Shown here piece by piece: positions 1 to 12,467 of a stretch of DNA of 64,000 nucleotides. The notes under the pieces are model-generated. The model saw only the letters and a list, made by a program, of their open reading frames with translations, did no database searches and was not told the origin of the DNA. Both the position numbers and the translations under genes were made by a program. Source of the stretch: Paramecium octaurelia. Lineage: Eukaryota > Ciliophora > Oligohymenophorea > Peniculida > Parameciidae. The first letter of the stretch is position 1. The number at the start of each line of letters is the position of its first letter. Location: the NCBI GenBank assembly GCA_905182995.1, contig CAJJDP010000006.1:439163-503162 (forward strand), in the 5' to 3' direction.

Positions 1-574
1 AATCCAGAGTGTTTCTTAGCAATAATAATAATAATCTGATTAATAAGATCCCTCTCTATTGTTTCCGAAAAAGCAGAGATTGGATGAAGAAAAATTGACT
101 TAGATTTAAACATTTTTTAGGTCTAAGATAAGAGAGAAAAATGAACAATTAAGAGATTAAAAAAATAATGTAACTATTTCAACAAAGGATAGACCAGGTA
201 GTAATATAGAACAATTGAATTCTGAGAATATATCAATGATCAAAGGTGAAAATAAAATGAATAGGGCGAAATCAAAGAAATTAGCAGAGAGCAAGACAGT
301 TCGGAATTTAAAGGATGATTTGGAGTAAGAAAGGAGTTTATTGAAGGCATAAATAGCTGTTGATTTATTAAGATCGAAAGAGGAGTAAGAAAGAAAAGAT
401 AAACCGTTAATGAAAGAATAATAAAATGAGATAAAGGTGCAGATCAAACAAGCAACGGAGAGATTATATGGTGAGAGATAATATACAGTTTAGATAATGA
501 GAAACATGGCACAAACAACAGCGATTTTAAGTGATATCAATTAACTGGAACATTTCTCTTCAAAAATAGAATCT
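1..574 (+). CDS. Duplicate fragment of the coiled-coil gene (assembly copy)
   Basis: This segment has the same frame and the same bases as 1322-1895 and encodes the central coiled-coil of the gene annotated at 576-2309. It ends abruptly at the N and should be collapsed into the downstream copy. Confidence 0.85.
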
Positions 575-1895
575 NGCTACAAAAGCTCAAGGATTATTAA
601 TGAATTTTTAACTGGGATTAGCTGAATACTTACATAGAATTTATTAGATAATTTAAGCAATAGATTAGAAAAATAAAGAAAACAAGAAATTTAAATATCC
701 TAGTTTAAATAATGAAATAAATGGGATAAATTTATTGATATCAAAGATATATAATATGAATAAAAATTAAAATCAAACTAATGAGTTAACTTAATAACAT
801 TTAAACTAATTTGCAATATATAATATTGTAGTTGAAGTACTTCCTACATTTAAAGAATAAGAATTACATTAAATTAGTTCGTACTTCTATATTTAAAGTA
901 AAACAGATTAAATTTTATGGTTTAATTTAAGTGTAGAAAATCTAACAAATTTTTTTAAATCCTAAGACAATCCAACACTATAAAAATTACTCAGTCCAGA
1001 AATCATAAATGAATATAGAGATCTTTTAATCGAAATATTTAAACACAATTTTCATAAGTTATTTGAGCATTACCAAACAACATATAAAAAGATCAGCGAC
1101 ATTAGTTAAGATTTATATTAGTATTTAAAAGAAATCAATCCAAAATTTGATATTAAGAGATTATCAAAATTGTTATTAAGAGAAGGTTAAGATATTTAAT
1201 CAGCTAAAGATTTAATTATAAGAAGAATGATGGAGTATAAAACAGGAGAAAACATAACATTAAATGGTAAAAATGATTAAAATAAAACTTAAAATATGAG
1301 ACCAAAAATTGAGGAGGAACAAATCCAGAGTGTTTCTTAGCAATAATAATAATAATCTGATTAATAAGATCCCTCTCTATTGTTTCCGAAAAAGCAGAGA
1401 TTGGATGAAGAAAAATTGACTTAGATTTAAACATTTTTTAGGTCTAAGATAAGAGAGAAAAATGAACAATTAAGAGATTAAAAAAATAATGTAACTATTT
1501 CAACAAAGGATAGACCAGGTAGTAATATAGAACAATTGAATTCTGAGAATATATCAATGATCAAAGGTGAAAATAAAATGAATAGGGCGAAATCAAAGAA
1601 ATTAGCAGAGAGCAAGACAGTTCGGAATTTAAAGGATGATTTGGAGTAAGAAAGGAGTTTATTGAAGGCATAAATAGCTGTTGATTTATTAAGATCGAAA
1701 GAGGAGTAAGAAAGAAAAGATAAACCGTTAATGAAAGAATAATAAAATGAGATAAAGGTGCAGATCAAACAAGCAACGGAGAGATTATATGGTGAGAGAT
1801 AATATACAGTTTAGATAATGAGAAACATGGCACAAACAACAGCGATTTTAAGTGATATCAATTAACTGGAACATTTCTCTTCAAAAATAGAATCT
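1..1895. repeat. False duplication at contig junction N575
   Basis: Bases 1-574 are identical to 1322-1895. The single N at 575 marks the join of an upstream contig (ending at 574) to a contig starting at 576. The new contig begins about 745 bases upstream of the shared part, so the true overlap probably continues left of the window. This is an unmerged contig overlap, not a biological repeat. Confidence 0.9.
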
Positions 1896-2309
1896 CCTTA
1901 ATTAGTTGGCCAATTTGTCATTTAACGAAAGAATTTACATAGGAATCTTAATAAAGAGTTAGGTTTACCTACTTTATCTTATTTGAAACCTACAAGTGCC
2001 TATTTTTCAAGGAGAAATCAATCTTCTGAATAAATCAAAGCTATGGATTACAAAAGATATTATGAAATAGAAAATGGAGTTAGTTCAAGACCTTACACTT
2101 AGTATTAATCAAGTCGTAAGCCTTAAACTACTTCAAATAACAATAGCTCTAGAAAAAGAACCCATCAAAATTAGGATGAATTGAAAAATAAATATTCAGG
2201 AAGAACCAGAGTCACAAACAATAATGAATCCATGAATACATTTCCTATGCCGTAAGAAGTATTTCATTATGAATATCCTAAATCACTATTGGTTCCAGCA
2301 GCATTATGA
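576..2309 (+). CDS. Coiled-coil protein, 5' partial
   Basis: I do not recognise the family. The frame runs from the contig start at 576 to a TGA at 2307-2309 (577 codons before the stop), with TAA/TAG read as Gln and no intron needed. The N-terminal part of the visible protein is a mixed-charge region. It is followed by a long Lys/Glu/Gln-rich stretch (codons for residues about 250-420) with heptad-like coiled-coil character, including a Gln6 run, and a Ser/Asn/Arg-rich tail that ends in a PKSLLVPAAL-type C-terminus. The true start lies in the preceding contig. The same frame occupies 1-574, which is the duplicated end of that contig. The low-complexity coil suggests a cytoskeletal or scaffolding role, but that is only a guess. 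Confidence 0.7.
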
Positions 2310-2630
2310 ATAATTTTTACATTTTAATTTATTATTAATGTATTCTTTTAATAATTAGAAAAAATAATGATAAATTTGAATACCTTATAGCTTCTGAGTT
2401 GTGTGATAATAATATTAATTTAAGTATATAGATATAAAGAGTAATACTTTTGGAATATTATAAAAGCATATTTTAACATACTCACAGTTTAAGTATACAT
2501 ACTAACCATTTATAACGAAATTCAATAAATACAATAATATTTAGGATATAACAAGAATGTCGATTATACAAGATTATTTATACTCTAGAGACTTCAATCT
2601 ACACTTTTCATATAGTCATTATCAATTTAC
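2310..2630. other. Intergenic, AT-rich
   Basis: A 321-base gap between two same-strand genes. I see no gene. A short ATG frame starting at 2558 stops at a TGA after about 33 codons and could be a leader or an alternative first exon of the next gene. Confidence 0.5.
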
Positions 2631-3819
2631 ATGGGAGTGCTCTTCATTATCATAATTTTGAAAAATATGCATCAAAATAACAGAAGACTAAGTTATAAAA
2701 TTTTAATTTTGGTCTAGTCCCTGCTTTAGACCATACTATTTTAATTCGTTTTTATAATTTGTGCTTTGTATATAAAATACTTTAATAGAACTAATCAATT
2801 TAAAGATTGTTTAGAAATAGTCTATGTTAGAGCTTTGTTTTTATTTTCGGCAATTAGTTCAATGTCACCAATCATGTAGGTTTTATTAGAGCAGCCATTA
2901 AATAATTTTAAATCATCAATAAGCAAGATCAAGTAACCATTTATAAAGGACATTAAATTTAAATCAGTTTTGCAAATGAAACAAATCTAAACAGATGAAG
3001 AATTGGCTAAATTAAACCATACAGAATTGGATTCAATGTTAATATTTGAAGACATTGAAGATAATAATGAAGTTAAATATTCAGACTTATGCAAATAATA
3101 AATTATTAATTTTATTTAAACTACTTGGAATTTAATGTAATTGTTTTGGAGATCCTTAAACTTAATATATAATACAATTCAATTAATTATGGCATTTGTT
3201 TTGATATTTGGGTTTATTTGTATTTTTGTTGAGTATATTGATCCAAACAGCGATTTACTAAGTTAATTGAATGCCATCAATTTTTTTTCAACATAATTAG
3301 ATTCAAATAGTCAAGACAGCGGAATGAAATAAATTTAATTTGAGATGATTGAAGTAATCACTATAGCTGCTTTTAAGTTTATGTTTATTATCATAATGTA
3401 TTTTAGTACAAATAATCGAATCTAGTATTCAAAAAGTATTTAATTGTAATTATATTACAGATAAGGAGTTGATTGATAATGTTACAAATTTGACAGTGAT
3501 AATTCGAAAAAACTTGCTCAACTTCACTTTAATTGGCCTATTAACTACATTATATCCTAATCTAACATTCACGATAAATAATTCGAATTGTTATAAGGAA
3601 ATTTAATATAGAAATGGCTAATTAATAAAAATGGGTCAAGTGATTGCAATTAATGATTAATAGAGTTGCCCAATTACTATAATTTACTTAATTTCTTTAT
3701 AGATATTCAGTAGTCCAATTACAACATCAATTGGATTACTAATTTTAATTTTTTATCTTTTAACAGCATTTTACATATTGTGTTTAAAAAGAAAAAGCAA
3801 GAATTTAAGCGAAATTTGA
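2631..3819 (+). CDS. Multi-pass membrane protein, unidentified
   Basis: ATG at 2631, one 25-nt intron at 3436-3460, stop TGA at 3817-3819, giving 387 aa with a length divisible by three. About five to six hydrophobic segments are visible: residues 2-10, a long one near 26-53, one near 70-85, one near 180-200 (MAFVLIFGFICIF), one near 245-260 (AFKFMFIIIMYF), and a C-terminal one ending in a Lys/Arg-rich tail. The cytoplasmic-looking middle is acidic. I do not recognise a family. The gene sits 33 bases before the nucleoside transporter on the same strand, but shared function is not implied. The start is uncertain because an earlier ATG exists at 2558. Confidence 0.65.
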
Positions 3820-3852
3820 TATTTATTAAGATTAATTAATTATTATATAAAT

Positions 3853-5319
3853 ATGAATCCTAATAGTACGACAGATGACACATAATTTTCGCTTTTAGAA
3901 AAAAAACCCAAAAAATCACAATTGTTCTAAAAGATATTCTTCTTTACCTTAGGTGTGTCGTCACTGTCAGGATGGAATGCTATCTTAACTGGTTTATCAT
4001 ATTTTGCTGATTAATATGATGGTATTAAAAATTACCACTAATTATTTAGGGAGAAATGTTTATTTCATACTGCCTATTCCTAATTTCATAAGTTTGTGCT
4101 TGATTGGATTGTTTTTGCCTCGTATCAGTTCTCTACTCTCAATGTTTTTCAGGATTGTCTGGTCACTAATAATTTTATGTGGGCTTTTGATTCTTTTACC
4201 AATCATAGCATTAGAAATGCACAGTGCTCTAGGTATTAGTTTAATTAATATAAAAAGGTTATTGGTTATGTTTAATCACAATTTTCATCATGGGAATATT
4301 TTCATCACTATAATAGAATAGTTCAATTGGGATGTCTGGAATACTAGGTCCAGAGTACGTCAATGTATTCTTTATTGGTACAGGAGCATCTGGAACTATC
4401 ATCACCATTTTTAGATTAATATCCTTGGCAGTAATTGACAGTGAAAAATGTAATCAAATTCTATATTGAATAGCCATATTTTTATATATTGGAATTGCAG
4501 TGCTTTGGAATATTGGTGCCATAGTGATGTACTTTGCATTTACTAAGACACCATAATATAGAAAGATTATTTAGGCTCACAAAAAGGGTAGGAAGTCAGT
4601 TCTAGTTCATGATCAAATTGTTACAGAAGAGGAACCAGACAATGCTATATAAAACGACAGTTTGATTTCTGATATCATCAATTCAGAGATTGCCAATCCT
4701 AATAATTAAACTGAAACTTCAAATCATAACAATGAAATTGAACCATCCAAATAAAATAAAGACTAAATATCAATAGAAAAGATGAATGTAATTTAAACTT
4801 TGATCTGGATTAATAAAGTAGCCTTTCCTATTCCTTTATTGATCGTAATTCTTTACATTTAAACATTTATGATGTTTCCAGGAGTAGCCTTCTAAAAGTC
4901 TTTCGATTCTGAATTTATTAATTGGGGTCAATGCTACATTAGTTTAGGATACAATATTGGAGATACCTTAGGAAAGTTTTTAGCTGGAAATAGAAAACTA
5001 TTTAATCTATAAATTTTAGTTGGTTTATTTTTAGGAAGATTTGTTTTTTATTACACCTACATAGCAATTGCCTAAGGAACTCTGGATGCCAATTGGATAT
5101 CATACATCAACACCCTTCTATTTGGAACCTTAAATGGATTTATTACAACAGGCTACATGATATTAGGACCAGAAAAAGTAATTGTGATAATTATATATAT
5201 AATAGACAAACGAAGGTTTTGTTAAAGAAAAAATTGGTTTTGTATCTGGATTTTCCCTTTGCTTCGGCATTATGTTAGGAACATTCTTAGCTCTGCCTTT
5301 TTCAAATATATCTAAATGA
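3853..5319 (+). CDS. Equilibrative nucleoside transporter (ENT/SLC29 family)
   Basis: Four introns (4022-4049, 4233-4257, 4450-4473, 5178-5205) leave 453 aa ending at TGA 5317-5319. The protein is all hydrophobic segments with one polar loop. ENT hallmarks are seen: an N-terminal GVSSLSGWNAIL segment (the family's LPWN-like first helix), a FIGTGASGTIITIFRL motif matching the conserved G-x-G-x-SG...R helix 5 region, an acidic cytoplasmic loop of about 70 residues in the middle, MMFPGVAF in helix 7, and a C-terminal G-x-x-x-G...ALPF end. ENT proteins carry nucleosides or nucleobases down gradients across the plasma or organelle membrane. The third intron contains an in-frame TGA although its length is a multiple of three. 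Function at substrate level is unknown. Confidence 0.85.
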
Positions 5320-5577
5320 TTTGTATAATAATTAAAGGTATTTAGCTTGCAAGTAAATAAATATAAATTGTTTATGATTTTCTATTTAATTTAAAGTTTC
5401 TTTATACTCTCTTCATCTATTTTTTGTTGTTTAAATACTAACATAAATTGTCATATTATTATTCATTAAAATTTTGACAATTTTTAGTAGGGTAGATTAG
5501 CTGATTTACACACTCAAATTTTTATTATGAGAATTATTTATATTATTTCAAATCGTATTGCTTGTTTTGGCGGATAA

Positions 5578-6334
5578 ATGGAAGTAATTTGATATATCAT
5601 AAACTTTTAGCAATTTATAAAGACCCTTGATTCCACTGACAGTAATTATTACTCATTAATATATAGAAAAATCACCCCAAAAATTAAAATTAGCCACATC
5701 GCCAAATACGAATTAAAAGTAAAACTCACCCAAATAAACCAAGGAGGAATTTAAAAAAAATACTATCATCAAGAAGCTAGAATTTAACGACTAGCTACTT
5801 ATAATCAAGCAGGATGGAATAATTGGCAGAAGCACTCGTTAAATCCCCAAAATTAATTAAGGTATCAATTGTGTATTATTAGTTAATTCTTCATATACTT
5901 TGGGTCTTCTAAATTCTATAGAACTTAATCATAAAAATGAAATTATTAACAAGTTGATCAAAACAAATGATCATGAATTATTATAAGTTTCTAGAACATC
6001 TAGTATCTATTGCAAGTGTCGTAGATCTAAATGCATTCAAAACTATTGTGTCTGCAGTGCCAATAATTAAGAATGTAAATTAAATTGTGAATGTTATAAT
6101 TGTTCAAACAAATAACCAAAATCTACTCTCTCTTAAGTGTCTTCAATTGAGTTTAATGGATGCAATTGTAGAAAATAAAAGTGATCTTCATTAATCTTAT
6201 TACATAGTTGCTCAAAACGCTATTGTGAATGCCAAAAGAGAAATATTAAGTGTACTTCTAAGTGCAATTGCTGTGAAGAGTGTGTAAATTAAGAAATCCA
6301 GCCCCTACCATTTCAGTTAGATAGCCAATCCTGA
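5578..6334 (+). CDS. Tesmin/TSO1-like CXC (CRC) domain protein
   Basis: The C-terminal half carries two Cys-rich CXC repeats. The first reads C-K-C-R-R-S-K-C...YCVC..., with C-x-C-x2-C spacing; the second reads G-C-N-C-R-K-Q-N-C-S-K-R-Y-C-E-C. This is the zinc-binding DNA-binding CRC module of LIN54, TSO1 and tesmin, subunits of DREAM/MuvB-type cell-cycle transcription complexes. Start ATG 5578 is followed almost at once by a 27-nt intron (5584-5610). A second 27-nt intron at 6181-6207 lies inside the second CXC repeat and contains an in-frame TGA. The frame also changes once near 5855-5925. The only fitting GT..AG span there is about 40 nt, long for this genome, so that exon border is uncertain. 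The protein is short (about 230 aa). Confidence 0.8.
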
Positions 6335-6557
6335 TTTTAAATTCATTAAATAAATTTTATTTCCAAAATAAAATATTAAATAAAAGCAAATAAAATTATT
6401 ATCAATTGATAGTAAATATTATTTAAAGATATTTTAAAAATTTATTATAATGAATATCTGATAGGTTGAAATATCTTTATAAAAAGATAGAAGTAAATTT
6501 ACCAATTAAAATTATTTAGAAATTAATAGCAAATTATATTAGATATAAATATTAAAA

Positions 6558-9385
6558 TCATTTTTTACCCTTTTTTCTTTATTTATTTTTATCGGTCCCT
6601 GGTTTTTCTTGTTTATTTTTATGTTTCTCTTACTACTTAATATTCTTATTTTTTTATTTAGTATTCTTTTTCTATTTTTGTTCATCCTCCTCAATTTCCT
6701 CTTCTTAATTAAGTTCTTCATTTAAATCATCTTCTATATTTTGAGTCTTCTTAACAACATTAGTTGATTGTATTGCTCTTCTCTCTTTACCAAATCTATC
6801 TGCAGAATCCATGGATTATTTCATTGATTTGTTTAAAGATGCTTTGACCTAAGATGCTATGTCTGTCATTAAATCCCTTTTAGGAAATAATGCTAAAGAT
6901 CCTACTATGCACTCTTCAAACTATTAAATATTTAAATTGTAGTTTCTTAACAGTGATACTACCTCTTCAATACAACTCAGACCAGCACAAGCCAAACTTT
7001 AAATAATAATGAAAGCATAAGGCTCAATATATTAGAATTTAATTGCCTTGGTGTTTGTTAAATATGTCTATTAAGCAAATGCTTCTTTCACTTCGAGAAT
7101 CTATCTTTTAATTTTATTCTCACTAGAAATTCGACCAAGCATCTAAGGAAAATTCACTTTCGACAGAAGATTTCCTTTCAATATTTAAGTAGGATACATG
7201 GTCGATAAAAAACCAACGTTTGGCATTAATCCCCACATCTGTGATCTTACTTTTGAATTCAATACATCGGCATCTGCCAAAGATGAAGCTGCTTGGGAAA
7301 TATGCGAAATTGAATTCAAAGGAGCCTTTCTAATTAAGTCTATATAATTCTCATGATAAAAAAATTGTGTCATATCTGGATCTTAGAAGTAGTAGTCCAT
7401 TAGTTTGTGAATAGGCAATGTGTAAGAATCTTTGTAATTCAATAAAATTCTGGTTGATTCATAAATATTTGTAGTAACTGAGCCATCCTTTCCAATATTT
7501 TTATCAATTTGCAACTTAACACCAACTTTATGCATTTATAATAAATTTAGCAATTATCTAATATCACATTAAGAAATTTCTATTTATTATTTTAATTCTG
7601 CAGGATCGTAATTAATATTCTCAGACTTACAAATAAATTCTAGCTTTTTTTAAATTTCAACTTGGTTTGGTTTTTTAAACTATAAATCTAAACAATAGTT
7701 GGCCAAAGTTCTCATTGATTATTTGTTTCTATCATTGCAAATACAAACAATAGGTACTTTTGTTAATTTAATCATATCAATTAAACATTTATTTCCACCC
7801 CTATCACTACCTGTCATTCCATCTATTTCATCCATTAAGATAATCATCTTTCCTTCACTAATTAAATTAGCATCCTTAAATCTAAGCACTGTGTTGTCTT
7901 GAAGATGTTTAACATAATTTTCAATTTAAAGTTTACTTCTAACGTCAGAGGCATTCCATTCAATCAATTAATAAGACTTTTATTTTGCAATTAATCTAAT
8001 AATGGTTGTTTTGCCTATTCCAGGAGGACCTGATAATAAAAGGGCTTTAGCAGCAAAGTTTTAAGATTAGAATGAGCCAGGACAAACTGAGTTAATAAAA
8101 TATATATCATACTTTCTAATTAGGTCTTTCCCCACTTATCTAACCATTTAACTATATTTGAAACGTGGGTTTAATCAAGACAGTCTGATACTTTAGATGG
8201 AGCATATTTATTAGTCCATAATTATAATTTCTATTTAGTCTCTTCGACGGTTATCTGTTCAATTTTAGAAATTTTCTTTTGATCCTTTTAAATTAATTTA
8301 TCCTTAGAGAAATTAACTATTTCAGGTTTCAATTCGACTTATTTCTCAATTAAAACAACGTCACTGTTAAACTTTGCTCTAAGATTAGTATTAATTTCCT
8401 AATTTGGTTAAATAATAGGTAACTTAGATTATTATTATGATTTCGATTATATAAATGAAGATTAATTTGAAGCAGTTTTTTATTTTGATTACAAATCCTA
8501 TTTTTCTTATATTTCTTATTAAACTACATTTTATATATTACATTAACATGCCAATTAAAAAGATTTCTATAAGTCGTTAAAAGTGTGTTATTTTAGATGA
8601 TTATCTAAAGCCTCAAAATCAAGAATGGTAGATTTTTATACTTTAGCATTGGCAAAAAGAGAGTCATCTTTCATGTCATTAGTATTATTAGGAGAATCCC
8701 CTTAAATAATAATTGTGTTGGTAAGAATTCTACAACTAAGATATCCTCCATAATATCTAATAATTTGAATGATTTGCTCTTTTTAATATTTCTAAAAATT
8801 TCCTAATAGAAAATACTTATATCTTTGCAATGGTTTGTTTAGGATATTTTTTTGTGAATCTTCTTCAATTTCAATTTTTGTCATTTAAATCTGTTTTTAT
8901 TCGAATTAATTTAAAATTTCTTGTTTATGAATTTTGGTTTCTGCTTTTTTCTCTTCAGGTTAGATTTTAGTTATTTAAGTAGCTTGTGTATTAATAGTTG
9001 ACGTTCTAGTAATTTTGGCGAGGTGTTAAAACTTAGTTGGTAAGTCAAAGTCACTATCAGAGTCATCAGATTAATCGACTCGTTTCTCCTCCTCTTTTGC
9101 TTTAATGGGCAATTTGGTTTCCTCCACCATTCTGAATTCAATAACTTTTGGTTTCTTTGGTTGAGGGGCGGTTTAAGCTTATTTTCCTTTTTGAAAATAA
9201 CGATCTAGTTATCCCTATTATTATTTATTTTCATCAACAATTTAAAATCTTGAAAACTTCTCATTGCCTTCTTCTTGTTAATCTGAATCTTCAGATGATG
9301 AAACTTATAAAGAATTTTTTGGCTATTAGATTTGAGGTTTTTCTTCAATAACATCTGCTGTTTTTATTAACTTTTTTTTCCCCAT
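6558..9385 (-). CDS. RFC1: Replication factor C subunit 1 (clamp-loader large subunit)
   Basis: RFC1 is the large subunit of the ATP-dependent loader that opens PCNA and puts it on primer-template junctions in the nucleus. With one intron (8087-8112, 26 nt) the frame gives 933 aa. Visible parts: a PCNA-interacting PIP box QGQLDRYF at residues 57-64 in an acidic Gln-rich N-terminus; a BRCT domain near 170-215 with the YYGG turn; Walker A GPPGIGKT near 443; the RFC-typical WNASD-R-S-K motif just after; Walker B ILMDEIDG near 508; then the RFC1 C-terminal domain and a Lys-rich tail. Start is the first ATG (9385); stop TGA is at 6558-6560. It is divergent with the Clf1 gene, 167 bp apart. Confidence 0.95.
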
Positions 9386-9552
9386 TTCCCGCTATTTGAA
9401 ATTAAATATTAATAAATAAATAGTAGTTTAATGAACATTTGTGACTCTATAAAATATGTCCTATGTCCCATATTAAATAAATTTGTTATGACAAATATAA
9501 ACACAAAATTTATTTACAAGAATGAGTGAATATTAATAAATTTATATTAAAT
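9386..9552. promoter_or_regulatory. Divergent promoter region RFC1 / CRNKL1
   Basis: A 167-bp AT-rich interval between the RFC1 start on the minus strand and the Clf1 start on the plus strand. It must hold both promoters; no named element was recognised. Confidence 0.45.
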
Positions 9553-11648
9553 ATGTCAATAGCTGAATAAAAGTTTATGGTAGATGCCTAAGGTAGGAAT
9601 CTGGTTGAAATGAGACCACCTGGCATCTAAAACAATCAACCCAATGATATTTAGATTACAGCAGAGTAATTATTGAAAGTATTATTTATAATTATTTTCA
9701 TTTTAGGATGCTGAAATCCATCAAACTAAAGAGATTAGACCTCCTCAACAAAGGATTATGGATGAGGCTGAATTATAAGAATATAAATTCAGGAAAAGAA
9801 TCTTATTTGAAAACAGAGTGAGAAGATAAAGAAATTATTTGGGAATTTGGATCAGGTATGCTTAATTTGAGGAAGGATTGTTAGAATTCAGAAGGGCTAG
9901 ATCAATATTTGAGAGAGCATTAGAAGTTGATCCTTCTAACATAGGAGTTTGGATGAAATATATCGAAATGGAGATGAGACATAAATTTATTAATCATGCT
10001 AGAAATGTATTTGAAAGAGCTATCTATCAAATGCCAAGAATTGATTAGTTTTGGTTTAAATATAGTTATATGGAGGAAGTATTGGGCAATTATTAGGCAG
10101 CAAGAGAAATATTTAATAGATGGATGACTTGGAAACCAGAAGAAAAAGCATGGATGGCATTCTTGAAATTTGAAGAAAGAATGGGAGAAAGAGAAAACCA
10201 AAGATAAATTATGTATAAGTATATGGAAGCATTTCCTAAGTTAAAAGTTTATTTAAAGGTAGCGAAATTTGAAATCAAATAAAAAGCTTGGGACTCAGCC
10301 AGAAGTATTTATGAGAGAACTTTAGAAGAATTAGGTTAAGAAGCATTAAAGGAAGAATACTTTATAGATTTTGGAAGATTTGAAATCAGAAATAAAGAAT
10401 ATGAAAGAGCTAGAGAAATATTTAGATTTGGATTGAAAAACATAGCCAAGGATAAAGCATATTAATTATATTAAGAATACTTAGCATTTGAAAAACAATA
10501 TGGAGAGAAAGATGAAATTGATTAAATCATTCTTAATAAGAGAAGAATATTTTATAAGGAATTGATATCATAGAATGCCTATAATTATGATGCTTGGTTT
10601 GATTTAGCTAATTTAGAAATGAGTACTAAAGATGTTAATAGAATAAGAGATTCTTTTGAAGCTGCTATTAAGAATGTGCCTCCAGGCAATGAAAAAAGAT
10701 TTTGGAGAAGATACATATATTTATGGTATAATTATGCTGTTTTCGAAGAATTAGAAGCAAATAATATTCAAAAAGCTATTGAAATATTTGAAAGAGCTAT
10801 TTAATTAGTTCCACATCAATAATTTACCTTCTCTAAATTGTGGATTTTATATGCTTAATTATTAGTAAGAAGTAAAGATATTGATAAAATGAGAAAGGTT
10901 TATGGTCTGGCTATTGGTATCTGTCCAAATATTAAGATATTCCAGGAATATATCCAAATTGAATTGCAATTAGCAAATATTGATAGAGCTAGGATATTAT
11001 ATTAAAGGTTTATTGAAATATTTCCAGATAATCCCATTCCTTGGATTAAATTTGCAGAATTCGAAAATGATTTAGAAGAATATGAAAGATCAGAAATGAT
11101 ATTTGAATTAGCATTGTAGAATAATCAAATGAACATGCCTGAAACTATATGGAGAGCATATATTGATAATTAAATTAAGTTGTAGAATTATGAAAAAGTC
11201 AGAGAGTTATATGAAAAATTGCTTGAAAGATCCAAACATGTCAAAATTTGGATCAGTTATGCTTAATTTGAATTATCAATTAAGAATGTTACTGGATTTA
11301 GAACAGTTATGTAGAGAGGTGAGAAATGCTATATAGGAAAACCAGAACTAAAAGAAGAAAGAGCCATATTATTGGAATAATGGAAGGATATGGAAGTAGA
11401 AATTGGAGATGAACAGGAAATAAAAAAGATTAGTGATAAACAACCTACTAAAACAATCAAGAAGAGAAAAATCAAATTATTGGGAGACGAAAGTGAAGAT
11501 TTTGGTAAATTTCTATAAATTATGATTAGGTTATGAGGAATATTATGATTATATTTTTCCAGAAGAGAATCCTCAATAAAAGAATTTAGGAATGCTCTTA
11601 AATAATGCTAAGTTATGGAAATAATAATAAGAATAAAAAAATGGTTGA
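9553..11648 (+). CDS. CRNKL1: Clf1/Crooked-neck pre-mRNA splicing factor (HAT repeats)
   Basis: Crooked neck/Clf1 is a scaffold of the Prp19 (NineTeen) complex in the spliceosome. Introns at 9679-9706 (28 nt) and 11505-11529 (25 nt) give 680 aa. The protein is built of HAT (half-a-TPR) repeats from about residue 55 to 620, with recurring W..Y..FE and ARSIFERAL-like motifs. The N-terminus has the [19 protein letters not shown]-like segment that opens this family. The last exon, found only after removing the second intron, gives [13 protein letters not shown] followed by AKLWKQQQ, the family's conserved C-terminus. That ending strongly supports the intron call. Length is close to that of the metazoan and yeast homologues. 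It is relevant here because this genome splices very short introns. Confidence 0.95.
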
Positions 11649-11880
11649 TATCTTTAGAATTTTATATTATATAATGATAATTTACAATTTGGCATCTGTA
11701 ATCACACATTAGATATTATAAATAAATTGATGAGTCATGTTTTGAGAGTATTAAACAAATATGGGATTGTGGAATCAAAAAGAATAATCATATCTAAATA
11801 GAATGCTAGACTATTTATAATTAATATATATTAAATAAGGATTACAAATTTATATTAGTAAGCTTTAAAATATTTCAATT

Positions 11881-12447
11881 TCATTTTCTTTTGAGTTGAT
11901 CAATTTCTTTTTTCAGACATTGAATCAATTCCTTTTATTATTGTCGGATTGATTCACTTTTGAGAAAGTTTTCCTTATATTTATCATTTTCTAACAACTC
12001 TTATTTTAATTATGTAATTGCTGCTTAGGCTTTTTTTAATTTTTTAGACAATGATTTAACTTCTGATTGAAGCTCTGAATTTTTCTATTTCTCTAGAATC
12101 AAGGCTTTGGCATTAATTTTTTCTTGGGATGTTTTCTTAAGACTTTTTTTTTGTTCAATTGATTATTTTTTATGTTTTGAGGAATTCGCTTTGATGGGAG
12201 TAGATTTCCTTTGTGTTTACTTGAATGGAGTGAAATCCTCATCTGAATCTTTGACACCTAAAGTTGGAAATGCCCTTTCAATAATTGATTATTATGAACC
12301 AAGTTGTTTGTCTATATTTCGTTGAATGTGGGATTCAAGGGATTAAATCTTATTGTGCAACTCTCTTAAATCACTACTTTTAGATAATTGTTAAAGTTCT
12401 TAATCAAGAAGTGTGTTGAGGAAATTTAATTTGTCTTAAGTTATCAT
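11881..12447 (-). CDS. Small coiled-coil protein, unidentified
   Basis: An intron-free frame of 188 aa from ATG 12447 to TGA 11881-11883. The N-terminal third is a helical Gln/Leu-rich segment. The middle is basic and Ser/Thr-rich (FPTLGVKDSDEDFTPFK, then a Lys-rich stretch). The last 80 residues form a good coiled coil ending in LKKEIDQLKRK. No family is recognised. Its start codon lies only 20 bp from the start of the trichocyst matrix protein gene on the other strand. The two must share or overlap promoter DNA. Confidence 0.75.
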
Positions 12448-12467
12448 TATTTAAAATAAAAACGGGA
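12448..12467. promoter_or_regulatory. 20-bp divergent intergenic interval
   Basis: Only these 20 bases separate the minus-strand ATG (12445-12447) from the plus-strand ATG (12468-12470). Promoter and 5' UTR sequence for each gene must therefore lie largely within the other gene. Confidence 0.6.
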
